Positions 17,841 to 27,522 of a stretch of DNA of 64,000 nucleotides are shown in pieces. Origin of the DNA: Campylobacter ornithocola (lineage in GTDB: Bacteria; Campylobacterota; Campylobacteria; Campylobacterales; Campylobacteraceae). Where the stretch lies: NCBI RefSeq assembly GCF_013201605.1, contig NZ_CP053848.1:62001-126000 (forward strand), read 5' to 3'. Below the pieces are notes generated by a model. It saw only the letters and a list, made by a program, of their open reading frames with translations. It did not search any database and was not told the origin of the DNA. The stretch's first letter is position 1, and each line of letters opens with the position of its first letter. A program made the position numbers and the translations under genes.

Positions 17841-19163
17841 GTGGATAATCTTAAGTGGAATTCTTTTGATACGCGTTGGATGCTTTCTCTTTTTGGGACT
17901 GCAGTTGGTGCTGGAATTTTATTTTTACCTATTAAGGCAGGTGTTGGTGGTTTCTGGCCAGTTGTTGTAATGGCTTTGATTATTTTTCCAATGGTATATT
18001 TAAGTCATAGGGCTTTAAGTCGTTTTGTATGCCAAGCAAATGGTAATGATAAAGATATTACTCATGCAGCTGAGGAGTATTTTGGTAGAAAAGTAAGTAT
18101 TTTTATTTCTATCCTTTATTTCTTTGCAATTTTCCCAATTTGTTTAGCATATTGTGTGGGTATAACTAATACTTTTGAAAGTTTTACTTATAATCAATTC
18201 TTACCGCTTTTAGATCCAAACGGTTCTTTTGCAAGTGCAATTAGCGCTATGTATCAAACAAGCGTAAATGAGCAAGGAAAAACTGTAGCTAATTTACTTC
18301 CTTTTTATAGAGCACTTTTTGCTTTTGTTTTAGTAAGTATTTTTATGCTTATTATGCTTTTTAGTGAAGAATTGATCACTAAAGTATGCGAATGGCTTGT
18401 GTATCCTTTGTGTGCTATTTTATTTTTATTTTCTTTATATCTTATCCCACAATGGTCATTTGAAAGTTTTAGCGCTATTCCTGGAACAAAAGAATTTATC
18501 ACTATAGTATGGCTAACTTTGCCAGTTTTGGTGTTTTCATTTAATCACTCACCAGCTATTTCTACTTTTTCTTTAAGTGTAAAAAGACAATATCCTGAAA
18601 ATTCAGTACAAAAAGCAAATCAAGTGTTATTTAGAACTTCAGTAATGTTGCTTGCTTTTGTTATGTTTTTTGTGGTATCTTGCGTGCTTTCTTTAACTCC
18701 TGCTGAACTTGCTGAAGCTAGGGCACAAAATATACCTGTACTTTCTTATTTTGCTAATAAACTTGATAATCCATTTATTTCTTATGGCGGTCCATTAATT
18801 GCATTTTTAGCAATTTCTAGTTCTTTCTTTGGGCATTATTTTGGTGCTAGAGAGGGTGCTTATGGTATAGTTAGAAAATGTTGCAAATTAGCAGGTAATG
18901 AAAATCCTGATTTGAAAAAAATCGCAGTTTATTCAACTTTGGTAATGTATATTATTATGTTAATTACTGCTTATGTAAATCCAAGTATTTTAGGTTTTAT
19001 TGAAAGTTTAGGTGGCCCAATTATTGCTGCAATCTTATTCTTAATGCCTATGATTGCAATTTACACTGTATCTAAAATGAAAAAATTCCAAAATAAAGCT
19101 TTAGATGCTTTTGTGTTTATCACAGGTGTTTTGACAATTATCACTGTAATTTATACCTTTTAA
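17841..19163 (+). CDS. sdaC: Serine/proton symporter of the HAAAP family
   Basis: Inner-membrane permease that imports serine, a main carbon source of Campylobacter. The 440-residue protein has about eleven hydrophobic segments and the early motif LFGTAVGAGILFLPIKAGVGG typical of SdaC/TdcC transporters. The start is GTG at 17841, with AGGAG six bases upstream; the nearby ATG at 17839 is in another frame. It is followed 11 bases later by the serine dehydratase gene, so uptake and deamination are one unit. Confidence 0.93.
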   Translation: MDNLKWNSFDTRWMLSLFGTAVGAGILFLPIKAGVGGFWPVVVMALIIFPMVYLSHRALSRFVCQANGNDKDITHAAEEYFGRKVSIFISILYFFAIFPICLAYCVGITNTFESFTYNQFLPLLDPNGSFASAISAMYQTSVNEQGKTVANLLPFYRALFAFVLVSIFMLIMLFSEELITKVCEWLVYPLCAILFLFSLYLIPQWSFESFSAIPGTKEFITIVWLTLPVLVFSFNHSPAISTFSLSVKRQYPENSVQKANQVLFRTSVMLLAFVMFFVVSCVLSLTPAELAEARAQNIPVLSYFANKLDNPFISYGGPLIAFLAISSSFFGHYFGAREGAYGIVRKCCKLAGNENPDLKKIAVYSTLVMYIIMLITAYVNPSILGFIESLGGPIIAAILFLMPMIAIYTVSKMKKFQNKALDAFVFITGVLTIITVIYTF

Positions 19164-19174
19164 GGTGCTGATGA

Positions 19175-20542
19175 ATGAGTAGTAACTTAAGTATATTTAA
19201 AGTTGGTGTTGGTCCCTCATCTTCTCATACTTTAGGACCAATGCTAGCAGGGAATATGTTTTGTGAAAAGATTAAAGATAAAATCACACAGATTACAAAA
19301 ATTCAAATCAGACTTTATGGCTCTTTATCGCTTACCGGTAAAGGCCATTTAAGTGATAAGGCTATTATATGGGGTTTGAGTGGCTTAAGAGCAAAAGAAC
19401 TCAACGCTGCTTTGCAAGATCGTGTGTTTAATAAAATTTTACAAGATAAAATTTTGGTTTTAAATGCTCAAAAAGAATTAAATTTTGATTATGATAAAGA
19501 TTTGATTTTTGAAAAAGACTTTTTACCTTTACATGAAAATGGGTTAAAAGTAAGCGCTTATGATGAAAATGGAGAAATCATTGCTGAAGAAATTTATTAT
19601 TCAGTGGGTGGTGGTTTTGTTATGAGTGAAGCTGAGCTTCAAAAACACAAAGATGGGGCTTGTGAGCAAAAACATACTAAATTAGAACTTGATGTTAACA
19701 ATGCAAGTGATGCTTTAAAAATTTGTGAAGAAAGATCATGGGATCTAGCAAAACTTTCTTATGAATATGAGCTTCAATTTCACACCAAAGAAGAAATTAG
19801 AGCTTATTGTTTAGAAATTTGGGAAGTAATGCAAGAGGTTTATTATAATGGTATTCATCCAAGTTCAGATTTTCTTCCAAGAAATTTACACTTAAAGCGC
19901 CGTGCTAAAGGACTTAATGAGCGTTTGGCTATGACAAGTGATCCTTTGGGGATTATTGATTTTATTTCTTTGTATGCTATTGCCATTGCAGAGGAAAATG
20001 CAAGTGGAGCTAGAGTAGTAACTGCTCCAACTAATGGCGCATGTGCTGTTGTGCCTGCTGTAATGCTTTATCTTAAAAATCATACGGTTGGTTTTAATGA
20101 TGAAAAGGCTATTAATTTTTTACTAACTGCTATGTTAATAGGTTCTTTTTATAAGAAAAATGCAAGTATAAGTGGTGCTGAAGCCGGCTGTCAAGCTGAA
20201 ATTGGCAGTGCAAGTTCTATGGCAGCAGGAGCTATGGCTACTGTAATGGGTTTTGATGCAAAAATAGCTTGCAATGCTGCAGAAATTGCAATGGAACATC
20301 ATTTAGGCTTAACTTGTGATCCAGTAAGTGGTTTAGTACAAATTCCTTGCATAGAAAGAAATGCTTTTGGTGCGATTAAAGCAATTTCAGCTGCTAGAAT
20401 GGCAATGAGTAGAAAATCAACTCCAAAAGTAAGTCTTGATGAGGTTATAAAAACCATGTATGAAACAGGCAAAGATATGAACTCAAAATACAAGGAAACT
20501 TCTTTAGGTGGCTTAGCTACTAATCTTACAAGTGTATGTTAA
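19175..20542 (+). CDS. sdaA: L-serine dehydratase (ammonia-lyase), iron-sulfur type
   Basis: Converts L-serine to pyruvate and ammonia. The single 455-residue chain joins the beta and alpha domains: N-terminal FKVGVGPSSSHTLGPMLAG and C-terminal segments TAPTNGACAVVPAV, GAEAGCQAEIGSASSMAAGA and HHLGLTCDPVSGLVQIPCIERNA. The cysteines of these segments would hold the [4Fe-4S] cluster. Co-transcribed with sdaC, and followed by a perfect palindrome. Confidence 0.96.
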   Translation: MSSNLSIFKVGVGPSSSHTLGPMLAGNMFCEKIKDKITQITKIQIRLYGSLSLTGKGHLSDKAIIWGLSGLRAKELNAALQDRVFNKILQDKILVLNAQKELNFDYDKDLIFEKDFLPLHENGLKVSAYDENGEIIAEEIYYSVGGGFVMSEAELQKHKDGACEQKHTKLELDVNNASDALKICEERSWDLAKLSYEYELQFHTKEEIRAYCLEIWEVMQEVYYNGIHPSSDFLPRNLHLKRRAKGLNERLAMTSDPLGIIDFISLYAIAIAEENASGARVVTAPTNGACAVVPAVMLYLKNHTVGFNDEKAINFLLTAMLIGSFYKKNASISGAEAGCQAEIGSASSMAAGAMATVMGFDAKIACNAAEIAMEHHLGLTCDPVSGLVQIPCIERNAFGAIKAISAARMAMSRKSTPKVSLDEVIKTMYETGKDMNSKYKETSLGGLATNLTSVC

Positions 20543-20570
20543 AACCTTAAGTTTTAAAACTTAAGGTTTT
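20541..20570 (+). terminator. Perfect 30-base palindrome after sdaA
   Basis: AAAACCTTAAGTTTT is followed immediately by its exact reverse complement, beginning within the sdaA stop codon and ending in a T-run. As RNA it would form a long AU-rich hairpin and act as the sdaCA terminator. Confidence 0.75.
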
Positions 20571-20632
20571 ATCCTTAAAGCTTTTAAAAGCGCATAAATG
20601 CTAAATTTTTAAAAATTTTAAGGAAAATATAA

Positions 20633-21388
20633 ATGATAGAAATCAAAAAACCAGTAGAAATAGAAAAACTACGCAAAGCAAATGAGCTTGTAGCTAGAAC
20701 GCTTGATTATCTAGAGGGTATTATAGTTCCAGGTATGAGCTTAAAAGAAATTGATATTAAAGCAGAAGAATTTATACTTGATCATGGTGCAAAACCATCT
20801 TTTAAAGGTTTGTATGGTTTTCCAGGTAGTATTTGTATCTCACTTAATCAAGCTTGTATTCATGGTGTGGGTGATGAGCGTATTTTAAAAGAAGGTGATA
20901 TTTTAGGGCTTGATGTAGGTACTTGTATAGATGGATATTATGGAGATGCAGCAAGGACAATTCCTATAGGTAAAATTTCAGCTACCGATGAAGCATTGAT
21001 CGCTTGTGCTAAAGATGCTTTGTATTATGCTATAGATATTATTAAAGAGGGTATGCGTTTTAAAGAGCTTTCGTATGAGCTTGGTGAATTTATTACCAAA
21101 AGAGGTTTTGTGCCTTTGAAAGGTTATTGTGGACATGGTATAGGTAAAAAGCCACATGGTGAGCCTGAAATTCCAAACTATCTAGAACCAGGTGCTAGTG
21201 CAAAAAGTGGACCTAAAATCAAAAATGGTATGGTATTTTGCATAGAACCTATGGTATGTCAAAAAGATGGCACCCCGGTACATTTAAAAGGTAATTGGGA
21301 AGCAGGAAGCAAAGATGGTTTAAATGCAGCTCATTATGAGCATTGTGTTGCTATTATAAATGGCAAGGTAGATATTTTATCTAAGTAA
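20633..21388 (+). CDS. map: Methionine aminopeptidase, type I
   Basis: Removes the initiator methionine from new proteins. The 251-residue enzyme shows the metal-binding set: LDVGTCIDGYYGDAART (two Asp), GYCGHGIGKKPHGEPEI (His), MVFCIEPMV (Glu) and the C-terminal YEHCVAI (Glu). In many bacteria map lies between secY and infA. Here it is in the same broad interval but separated from both by other genes. AAGGA precedes the ATG. Confidence 0.96.
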   Translation: MIEIKKPVEIEKLRKANELVARTLDYLEGIIVPGMSLKEIDIKAEEFILDHGAKPSFKGLYGFPGSICISLNQACIHGVGDERILKEGDILGLDVGTCIDGYYGDAARTIPIGKISATDEALIACAKDALYYAIDIIKEGMRFKELSYELGEFITKRGFVPLKGYCGHGIGKKPHGEPEIPNYLEPGASAKSGPKIKNGMVFCIEPMVCQKDGTPVHLKGNWEAGSKDGLNAAHYEHCVAIINGKVDILSK

Positions 21389-21408
21389 GAAAGTTTGATC
21401 TTTCTTAC
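21385..21408. terminator. Shared hairpin between convergent map and docB-like genes
   Basis: GTAAGAAAG (21385-21393) pairs perfectly with CTTTCTTAC (21400-21408) around a 6-base loop. It overlaps both stop codons and can serve both directions. Confidence 0.7.
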
Positions 21409-23207
21409 TCAAATGTTTTTAATTTTTCTGAGAGTTTAGAAGCGTTTTCTAAGACATCTTGTGAAATTTGTGTTAGGTCAAGCGAGTAATTTTTAACACA
21501 ATTTGCAAGTTCTGTTACTTTTTCTATGTTTTGTTCTAGCTCATTCATTTTAGCTTTTGACTCATCACTTTTTTCTTCCATAATTTTAGTAGAATGAATG
21601 CTTGTCTTTAGTTTTTCTATAGAAGTTCCAACTTCACCTTGTAAAATATTAGCTTTATTGGAAGTATCATTCATGGATTGATGAATTCCGTCCATCAGAC
21701 TTTTATTGTCATTGATTTGTTGCACTATGGTTCTCACAGTAGTTTCTATAGCAACTAAAGATTTTGTAGTTTTATCAGCTAAATTTCTAACCTCATCAGC
21801 AACAACAGCAAAGCCACGTCCATGTTCACCTGCACGTGCAGCTTCAATAGCAGCATTTAATGCTAGTAAGTTAGTTTGATCCGCTATATCTTTAATAGTC
21901 GTAGTAACCTCTACAATGCTATCAGCACTTTGAACTAGCATATCCATGGCACTTAAAACACTCTGCTCTTTCTCTCCACTTAGTAATATAAGTTCAACTA
22001 ATTCTTTTAAAGTGGTTTCAACTTCTCCCATAACTTCTTGCATATCATACATATCTTTTATGGTATCTTTGGCTAAATTTTGAGTTAAGTCTATATGGCT
22101 TTCTAAAACTGAACTTATTTCATGCACATTAGAAATTTGTTCGTGTTGCAAAAGAGAACTTTGCTGTAAAATTTCAGCATTTTGAGAAAGTTTTTGTGAA
22201 CTTTTATGGCTTGAATTCGCAGTTTGTATAGCTTCTAAAACAGAATTTTGAACGATTTGTATAAAAGAGTTGATATAACCAGCACTTATAGCTAATTCGC
22301 TTTTTTTATCAATATCTAATCTTGCACTTAGATTTGCATGCTCTCCAGCCAAATTCGCACTTAATTTTTCTAGCAAAGATATAGGTATAATCACCTTTTT
22401 TAATGTTAGTAGTATAAAAAATACCAATACAGCTAAGATAAATAAGAAAATTCCTATAGCAGTATAAAGATTATATTTGTTATTAAGATTAATTTCTTGT
22501 GCAATTAAATTTTTATGAGAAACAATTTCTTTTTGTAATTCTTGCTCTAAAAAAGCTTGAGAATTTTCTTTTAAAATAGCTATTTGATTAATGATCATTT
22601 TACAGTGTGTGTTGAAAAGATCTAATAATTCATGTGGTAATTGTGAATCTTTCATATTAAGATTATTCACTAAATTTTGCAGTCTGTTTTGTGCTAATGG
22701 TTCTAAAATATCCATAGTTCCTATAATACTTAAAATATCTCCTGTATATTCTATTTGTTTAGCTTCTTGCGTATTTAAAGCTATTTTGTTGGTTTGTTTG
22801 ATTATTTCTTGCTGAAGTTCATAAAGATAAAGTTTAGAGTTTATAGCAATAGAATTTGCAGATTTAAAATGTTGCAATTGTGTGTTTTTTTTCTGAAAAA
22901 TCATTTCTATTTTTGATGTGTCAATATCATTGCTTTTTAAAATATTTAAAGTATTTTCAAAATCTTGCACTAAAGCAACACTAATATCATAATTTTGCAG
23001 ATTAAGTTTATTTTTAAAAATTTCATCTAACTTTGTATCTAGAATTTCAAGTTTTTGAAAAGAACCCATAACAAGAGAATTTCTTTTTGTAGTATTATAA
23101 GTATTAAATATAAACAACGTTAAAGTTAAAAGTAATATCAAAACTACTGCAGATAGAGCAATAAATTGTTTTAAAAAAGAAAAAGTTTTTTTATTTGAGC
23201 AAGTCAT
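21405..23207 (-). CDS. Methyl-accepting chemotaxis protein (DocB-like)
   Basis: Transmembrane chemoreceptor that signals to CheA/CheW. The 600-residue chain has a first membrane segment near residues 14-33, a long helical periplasmic domain, a second segment near 248-270, a HAMP region, and the signalling tip [41 protein letters not shown] in the C-terminal half. Only one CNC-type methylation coiled coil is evident. It overlaps docA by 17 bases, with an AGGGG ribosome site. I recall docB next to docA in C. jejuni as chick-colonisation factors; the ligand is unknown. Confidence 0.88.
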   Translation of the reverse strand: MTCSNKKTFSFLKQFIALSAVVLILLLTLTLFIFNTYNTTKRNSLVMGSFQKLEILDTKLDEIFKNKLNLQNYDISVALVQDFENTLNILKSNDIDTSKIEMIFQKKNTQLQHFKSANSIAINSKLYLYELQQEIIKQTNKIALNTQEAKQIEYTGDILSIIGTMDILEPLAQNRLQNLVNNLNMKDSQLPHELLDLFNTHCKMIINQIAILKENSQAFLEQELQKEIVSHKNLIAQEINLNNKYNLYTAIGIFLFILAVLVFFILLTLKKVIIPISLLEKLSANLAGEHANLSARLDIDKKSELAISAGYINSFIQIVQNSVLEAIQTANSSHKSSQKLSQNAEILQQSSLLQHEQISNVHEISSVLESHIDLTQNLAKDTIKDMYDMQEVMGEVETTLKELVELILLSGEKEQSVLSAMDMLVQSADSIVEVTTTIKDIADQTNLLALNAAIEAARAGEHGRGFAVVADEVRNLADKTTKSLVAIETTVRTIVQQINDNKSLMDGIHQSMNDTSNKANILQGEVGTSIEKLKTSIHSTKIMEEKSDESKAKMNELEQNIEKVTELANCVKNYSLDLTQISQDVLENASKLSEKLKTFE

Positions 23208-24111
23208 GATATTCCCCTGTTAAAGAATTTAAAAATGCAACTATATCATCTACTACATTTTGTTCTAAAAATTTTCCAAGTTGATAGTAGGCCATAAATT
23301 GTACACAAGCATCTAGTGTTGGCATAGAACCATCATGAAAATAAGGAGCAGTTTTAGCTATATTTCTAAGACTTGGAACTTTAACTACAAATTTATCATT
23401 AGGATTTTTTGTTATCTCATAACGTCCTTGCCAATTTGTTCCATTGTCATAAGGTACAAAAACTCCCATTTTTTGATACATATTTCCACCTATATTTTGT
23501 CCTTGATGGCAAGCTATACAACCATTGGATAAAAAAGCATCATACCCTCTTTTTGCCTGTTCGCTTATGGCGCTTTTATCTCCTTTTAAATAACGATCAA
23601 AAGGTGAATTTGGAGTAAGCAGCGTTTTTTGAAATTCAGCTAAAGCATCAGCTATATTATCAAAAGTAACTTCACCATATAACTTTTTGAATTCTTTTTC
23701 ATAGTTAGGATTATTTTTTATTATTTCAACGGCTTCATCTCCATCTTTTAGTCCCATTTCTTTAGGATTAATTATAGGGTGTTTAGCTTGTTCTTGTAGA
23801 TCTCTTGCATTACCTCTCCAAAATTGTGAAAGATTAAAAACCGCATTAAAATTTGTAGATGTATGAAATGGTTCATCTAGTATTCCATTGACACCTGTAG
23901 AAAAAGTTTTATTGTCTACTCCAAATTTAGTAATATCATGACAAGTGTTACAAGATATTTTTTTATCTTTTGATAAGCTTGTATCCATGTAAAGTTTTTT
24001 TCCCAACAAAGCTTTTTCCTTATTGTAAGGTATGTTATCAGGTATAGGAGTAATCATTTCTAATGCTAGAAGAGGAAAAAAAGAACATATTAAAATGATA
24101 AAAAATTTCAT
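23191..24111 (-). CDS. docA: Di-haem cytochrome c peroxidase (DocA-like), periplasmic
   Basis: Reduces hydrogen peroxide in the periplasm using cytochrome c electrons. A signal peptide ([19 protein letters not shown]) precedes two haem sites: CNTCH near residue 55 and CIACH near residue 199. Family blocks [18 protein letters not shown] and [22 protein letters not shown] are present. Length (306) is usual. It is upstream of the chemoreceptor in a two-gene operon; the symbol follows the C. jejuni pairing and is by analogy. Confidence 0.92.
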   Translation of the reverse strand: MKFFIILICSFFPLLALEMITPIPDNIPYNKEKALLGKKLYMDTSLSKDKKISCNTCHDITKFGVDNKTFSTGVNGILDEPFHTSTNFNAVFNLSQFWRGNARDLQEQAKHPIINPKEMGLKDGDEAVEIIKNNPNYEKEFKKLYGEVTFDNIADALAEFQKTLLTPNSPFDRYLKGDKSAISEQAKRGYDAFLSNGCIACHQGQNIGGNMYQKMGVFVPYDNGTNWQGRYEITKNPNDKFVVKVPSLRNIAKTAPYFHDGSMPTLDACVQFMAYYQLGKFLEQNVVDDIVAFLNSLTGEYHDLLK

Positions 24112-24162
24112 AATTACTTTCCTTTGAATTATATTTAATTTTTAGTTTAATATTTTTTCTTT

Positions 24163-24168
24163 ATTATA
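24163..24168 (-). promoter_or_regulatory. Probable -10 element of the docA-docB operon
   Basis: ATTATA on the plus strand reads TATAAT on the minus strand, about 52 bases before the docA start codon, in AT-rich DNA. The interval between MFS stop and docA is only 60 bases, so it is the best candidate. Confidence 0.45.
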
Positions 24169-24171
24169 ACA

Positions 24172-25461
24172 CTAAAATCTTAATCTCTTATAAGCAACAA
24201 TAGCTGTTATAAGCGTTGCTATAGATAAAATTAAAATATAAATAAATATTCCATATGTAAAAGGATTTTCAGGTTTTATAGCTAAAGAGTGCAAAATGAA
24301 CACAAGTTGAGGAGTAAAGCCACCTGCTATAGCATAAGCTATATTATAAGAAAAAGAAATTCCACTAAAGCGAATGCTTGGCTTAAAAATTTTACACATT
24401 AGAATAGGTGCTAGAGCATTAATACCACCAAAAAAACTTGCAATAAAATAAAAATATATACTCAAATGCAAAATTTGTGCATAGAAAAAATAAAAATAAA
24501 AAAAGCAAGATAAGCTAAACCCTATTGTAAAAATTAAACTAGTGGTTAAAAAACCAAATTTATCTACCCAGATTCCAGCAAGCAATGTTCCACAGGATAA
24601 AATTACTATTGCGATCATCTGTATTAAAATAGCATCGGTTTTGTCAAGAGCTAAAACTTCAGGTATAAAATTTGGCATAAGTAAAATAAGTATGATTACA
24701 CAAGCCGTAAGCATCCATGTTAAAAGCATAGAAGCGATGATATCGAAAAAAATATTTTTTTCTTTAAAAAGTGCTTTTAAAGGAAATTTTTCTAAACTAT
24801 TTTCTTGATGCATTTTTTGAAAAACAGGTGTTTCTTCTAGAAATTTTCTAAGGTATATAGAAATAATACCAAAAAGACCACCTATAGCAAATGGAATACG
24901 CCAAGCATAATCATAAATTGATTCTTGATCAAAGCAATGATTAATTACTAGCGCAACAACACATCCTAAAAGAATTCCAAAAGCCATAGAAGCATTAATA
25001 GCACTAACGTAAAAACTATCTTTTCCATTAGGTGCGTGTTCTTTTACAAACACCCAAGCACCAGGTAATTCCCCGCCTATAGCTATACCTTGAGCTATTC
25101 TAACAAGTAATAAAAAAATAGGAGCAAAATATCCTATAGTTTCAAAAGTAGGTATAAAAGCCAAAGAAAAAGTTGGGAGTACCATAAGTAATATACTTAG
25201 CATAAACATTTTTTTACGGCCTAATTTATCCCCAAAATGTGCCATAATTATACCGCCAAGTGGTCTGGCTAAATATCCTGCTGCAAAAGCTCCATATGTA
25301 TTTAAAAGTTTCCAAAAATCACTTAAATCACTTGGAAAAAAATTTCTTGAAATATAATTAGCAAAAAAAACAAAAATCACAAAATCATAAAATTCTAAAG
25401 CTCCGCCCAAAGAAGATAAAGAGAGAGTTTTATAATCATTTCTTTTTAAAGTTTTTGACAT
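24172..25461 (-). CDS. MFS metabolite:H+ symporter
   Basis: A 429-residue inner-membrane transporter with about twelve hydrophobic segments. The motifs LGGALEFYDFVIFVFFANYI, GYLARPLGGIIMAHFGDKLGRKKMF and RIAQGIAIGGELPGAWVFV place it in the metabolite:proton symporter group, with KgtP, ProP and ShiA. Substrate cannot be read from the sequence. It is divergent from infA. I recall an MFS gene in the same position in C. jejuni (Cj1588c). Confidence 0.85.
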   Translation of the reverse strand: MSKTLKRNDYKTLSLSSLGGALEFYDFVIFVFFANYISRNFFPSDLSDFWKLLNTYGAFAAGYLARPLGGIIMAHFGDKLGRKKMFMLSILLMVLPTFSLAFIPTFETIGYFAPIFLLLVRIAQGIAIGGELPGAWVFVKEHAPNGKDSFYVSAINASMAFGILLGCVVALVINHCFDQESIYDYAWRIPFAIGGLFGIISIYLRKFLEETPVFQKMHQENSLEKFPLKALFKEKNIFFDIIASMLLTWMLTACVIILILLMPNFIPEVLALDKTDAILIQMIAIVILSCGTLLAGIWVDKFGFLTTSLIFTIGFSLSCFFYFYFFYAQILHLSIYFYFIASFFGGINALAPILMCKIFKPSIRFSGISFSYNIAYAIAGGFTPQLVFILHSLAIKPENPFTYGIFIYILILSIATLITAIVAYKRLRF

Positions 25462-25492
25462 TTAAATACTTTCTTTTTGTAGTAATTTTATA

Positions 25493-25541
25493 ATTATAGT
25501 AAAAAATATTAAAAATTTAAAAAGAAAAATTGTGTTAAAAT
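25493..25541. promoter_or_regulatory. Divergent promoter region of MFS symporter and infA
   Basis: ATTATA at 25493-25498 gives TATAAT on the minus strand for the symporter. TAAAAT at 25536-25541 on the plus strand is the likely -10 of infA, whose TTG start is at 25575. Assigned by position and consensus only. Confidence 0.4.
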
Positions 25542-25574
25542 AGTAGTTTTGTATTTTATAGAAAGGAGAAAAAA

Positions 25575-25793
25575 TTGTCAAAAGATGATATTATCGAAAT
25601 TGATGGTAATGTAATCGAAGCTTTACCTAACGCAACTTTTAAAGTTGAATTAGACAATAAGCACGTGATACTTTGCCATATTGCAGGTAAAATGCGTATG
25701 CATTATATTAGAATTATGCCTGGCGATAGAGTTAAAGTAGAACTAACACCTTATAGTCTTGATAAGGGTCGTATCACATTTAGATACAAATAA
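25575..25793 (+). CDS. infA: Translation initiation factor IF-1
   Basis: IF-1 binds the 30S A site during initiation. The 72-residue OB-fold protein is canonical: [45 protein letters not shown] and a terminal GRITFRYK. The start is TTG at 25575, set by the family N-terminus and an optimal AAAGGAG upstream. A weak start codon on an initiation-factor gene could make its expression sensitive to initiation fidelity; that is inference. Confidence 0.96.
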   Translation: MSKDDIIEIDGNVIEALPNATFKVELDNKHVILCHIAGKMRMHYIRIMPGDRVKVELTPYSLDKGRITFRYK

Positions 25794-25822
25794 GTCTAAG
25801 TTGTTTAAAAGCAAAAGTAAAG

Positions 25823-25828
25823 TATAAT
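25823..25828 (+). promoter_or_regulatory. -10 element of the alpha ribosomal operon
   Basis: TATAAT 139 bases upstream of rpmJ, lying between arms of a short inverted repeat (GCAAAAGT 25811-25818, ACTTTTGC 25833-25840). It would give the rpmJ-rplQ operon its own promoter in addition to read-through from infA. Confidence 0.55.
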
Positions 25829-25869
25829 TAGCACTTTTGCAGAAATTGCAATAAAACTGTATGAAGAAG

Positions 25870-25901
25870 TATTTTCAAAATCACCACTTATTTTGAAAAT
25901 A
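25870..25901 (+). promoter_or_regulatory. Hairpin in the leader of rpmJ-rplQ
   Basis: A perfect 12-bp stem (25870-25881 with 25890-25901) encloses an 8-base loop, roughly 65 bases before rpmJ. It has no U-tract, so it is not an obvious terminator. A structured leader fits the feedback control known for alpha operons (S4 in E. coli), but the E. coli pseudoknot sequence is not recognisable here. Confidence 0.45.
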
Positions 25902-25966
25902 GTTGGTTGCTCTAAAAACCTGGTGCAGTTGTAAAAAAGTGGAATTTACAATAACAGGAGTAAAGC

Positions 25967-26080
25967 ATGAAAGTTAGACCATCTGTTAAAAAGATGTGTG
26001 ACAAATGCAAAGTAGTTCGTCGTAAAGGCGTAGTTCGCATTATTTGCGAAAATCCAAAACACAAACAAAGACAAGGATAA
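25967..26080 (+). CDS. rpmJ: 50S ribosomal protein L36
   Basis: A 37-residue zinc-ribbon ribosomal protein. It reads [20 protein letters not shown] and ends KHKQRQG, with the Cys ligands in CDKC and, further on, IICEN with a histidine in NPKHK. AGGAG lies 6 bases before the ATG. Three bases separate it from rpsM. Confidence 0.97.
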
Positions 26081-26083
26081 TTT

Positions 26084-26449
26084 ATGGCTCGTATTGCAGG
26101 TGTGGATTTACCAAAGAAAAAAAGAATCGAGTATGGCTTGACTTATATTTATGGTATAGGTTTGCATACTTCAAGAAAAATCTTAGATAAAACTGGAATT
26201 TCTTATGATAAAAGAGTTCATGAGTTAAGCGAGGATGAAGCAGCAGCTATCCGTAAAGAAATTCAAGAAAACTACATGGTTGAGGGTGATCTTAGAAAAC
26301 AAGTTGCTATGGATATCAAAGCATTAATGGATCTAGGAAGCTTTAGAGGCTTAAGACATAGAAAAGGCTTACCAGTTCGTGGTCAAAAAACTAAAACAAA
26401 TGCCAGAACTAGAAAAGGTAAGAGAAAAACCGTTGGTGCAAAATCATAA
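26084..26449 (+). CDS. rpsM: 30S ribosomal protein S13
   Basis: S13 bridges the 30S head to the 50S subunit. The 121-residue sequence begins [26 protein letters not shown] and ends with the basic [28 protein letters not shown] tail. Normal length. Confidence 0.98.
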   Translation: MARIAGVDLPKKKRIEYGLTYIYGIGLHTSRKILDKTGISYDKRVHELSEDEAAAIRKEIQENYMVEGDLRKQVAMDIKALMDLGSFRGLRHRKGLPVRGQKTKTNARTRKGKRKTVGAKS

Positions 26450-26458
26450 GGATAAAAA

Positions 26459-26851
26459 ATGGCAAAAAGAAAAGTAGTTAAGAAAAAAGTAGTTAAGAAA
26501 AATATAGCTAAAGGTATAGTTTATATCAGTGCAACATTTAATAATACTATGGTTACTGTAACTGATGAAATGGGAAATGCTATTGCGTGGAGTAGTGCAG
26601 GTGGCTTGGGATTTAAAGGCTCTAAAAAATCAACTCCTTATGCAGCACAACAAGCAGTAGAAGATGCTTTAAATAAAGCAAAAGAACACGGTATTAAAGA
26701 AGTAGGTATCAAAGTACAAGGACCAGGAAGTGGTCGTGAGACAGCGGTTAAGAGTGTAGGTGCTATGGAAGGTATCAAAGTAACTTTCTTAAAAGATATT
26801 ACCCCATTAGCTCATAATGGTTGTAGACCACCAAAACGTCGTCGTGTCTAA
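26459..26851 (+). CDS. rpsK: 30S ribosomal protein S11
   Basis: S11 lies on the 30S platform. The 130-residue product has a short lysine-rich repeat at its start ([12 protein letters not shown]), then [29 protein letters not shown] and the C-terminal [15 protein letters not shown]. Canonical. Confidence 0.98.
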   Translation: MAKRKVVKKKVVKKNIAKGIVYISATFNNTMVTVTDEMGNAIAWSSAGGLGFKGSKKSTPYAAQQAVEDALNKAKEHGIKEVGIKVQGPGSGRETAVKSVGAMEGIKVTFLKDITPLAHNGCRPPKRRRV

Positions 26852-26881
26852 GAATAAGATATAAGATTTAGGAGAATTATA

Positions 26882-27508
26882 ATGGCAAGATATAGAGGAC
26901 CAGTAGAGAAATTAGAAAGACGACTTGGCGTAAGCTTGGCAATGAAAGGTGAAAGAAGATTAGCAGGTAAAAGTGCTTTAGATAAACGCCCTTACGCACC
27001 AGGTCAGCATGGACAAAGAAAAGCAAAAATAAGTGAATATGGACTCCAATTAAGAGAAAAACAAAAAGCTAAATTTATGTATGGAGTTAGTGAAAAACAA
27101 TTTAGAAGATTATTTAGCGAAGCTGCTAGAAAAGATGGTAATACCGGTGCACTTTTAATCCAACTTTTGGAGCAAAGATTAGATAATGTTGTTTATAGAA
27201 TGGGTTTTGCTACAACACGTCGTTTTGCTAGACAGCTTGTAACTCATGGACATATTTTAGTAAATGGTAAAAGAGTGGATATTCCTAGTTATAGAGTAGA
27301 AGCAGGTCAAAAAATAGAAGTGATTGAAAAAAGTAAAAACAATCCTCAAATTTCAAGAGCGATTGAACTTACTGCTCAAACTGGTATAGTTGCTTGGGTT
27401 GATGTAGAAAAAGATAAAAGATTTGGAATTTTTACAAGAAAACCTGAAAGAGAAGAGGTTATCATTCCAGTTGAGGAAAGATATATCGTTGAGTTGTATT
27501 CTAAATAA
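26882..27508 (+). CDS. rpsD: 30S ribosomal protein S4
   Basis: Primary 16S-binding protein and, in E. coli, translational repressor of this operon. The 208-residue protein has [17 protein letters not shown] at the start and the S4 RNA-binding core [31 protein letters not shown]. The N-terminal zinc cysteines of some S4 proteins are absent. AGGAG precedes the ATG. Confidence 0.98.
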   Translation: MARYRGPVEKLERRLGVSLAMKGERRLAGKSALDKRPYAPGQHGQRKAKISEYGLQLREKQKAKFMYGVSEKQFRRLFSEAARKDGNTGALLIQLLEQRLDNVVYRMGFATTRRFARQLVTHGHILVNGKRVDIPSYRVEAGQKIEVIEKSKNNPQISRAIELTAQTGIVAWVDVEKDKRFGIFTRKPEREEVIIPVEERYIVELYSK

Positions 27509-27522
27509 TAAAGGTTTTTGAT

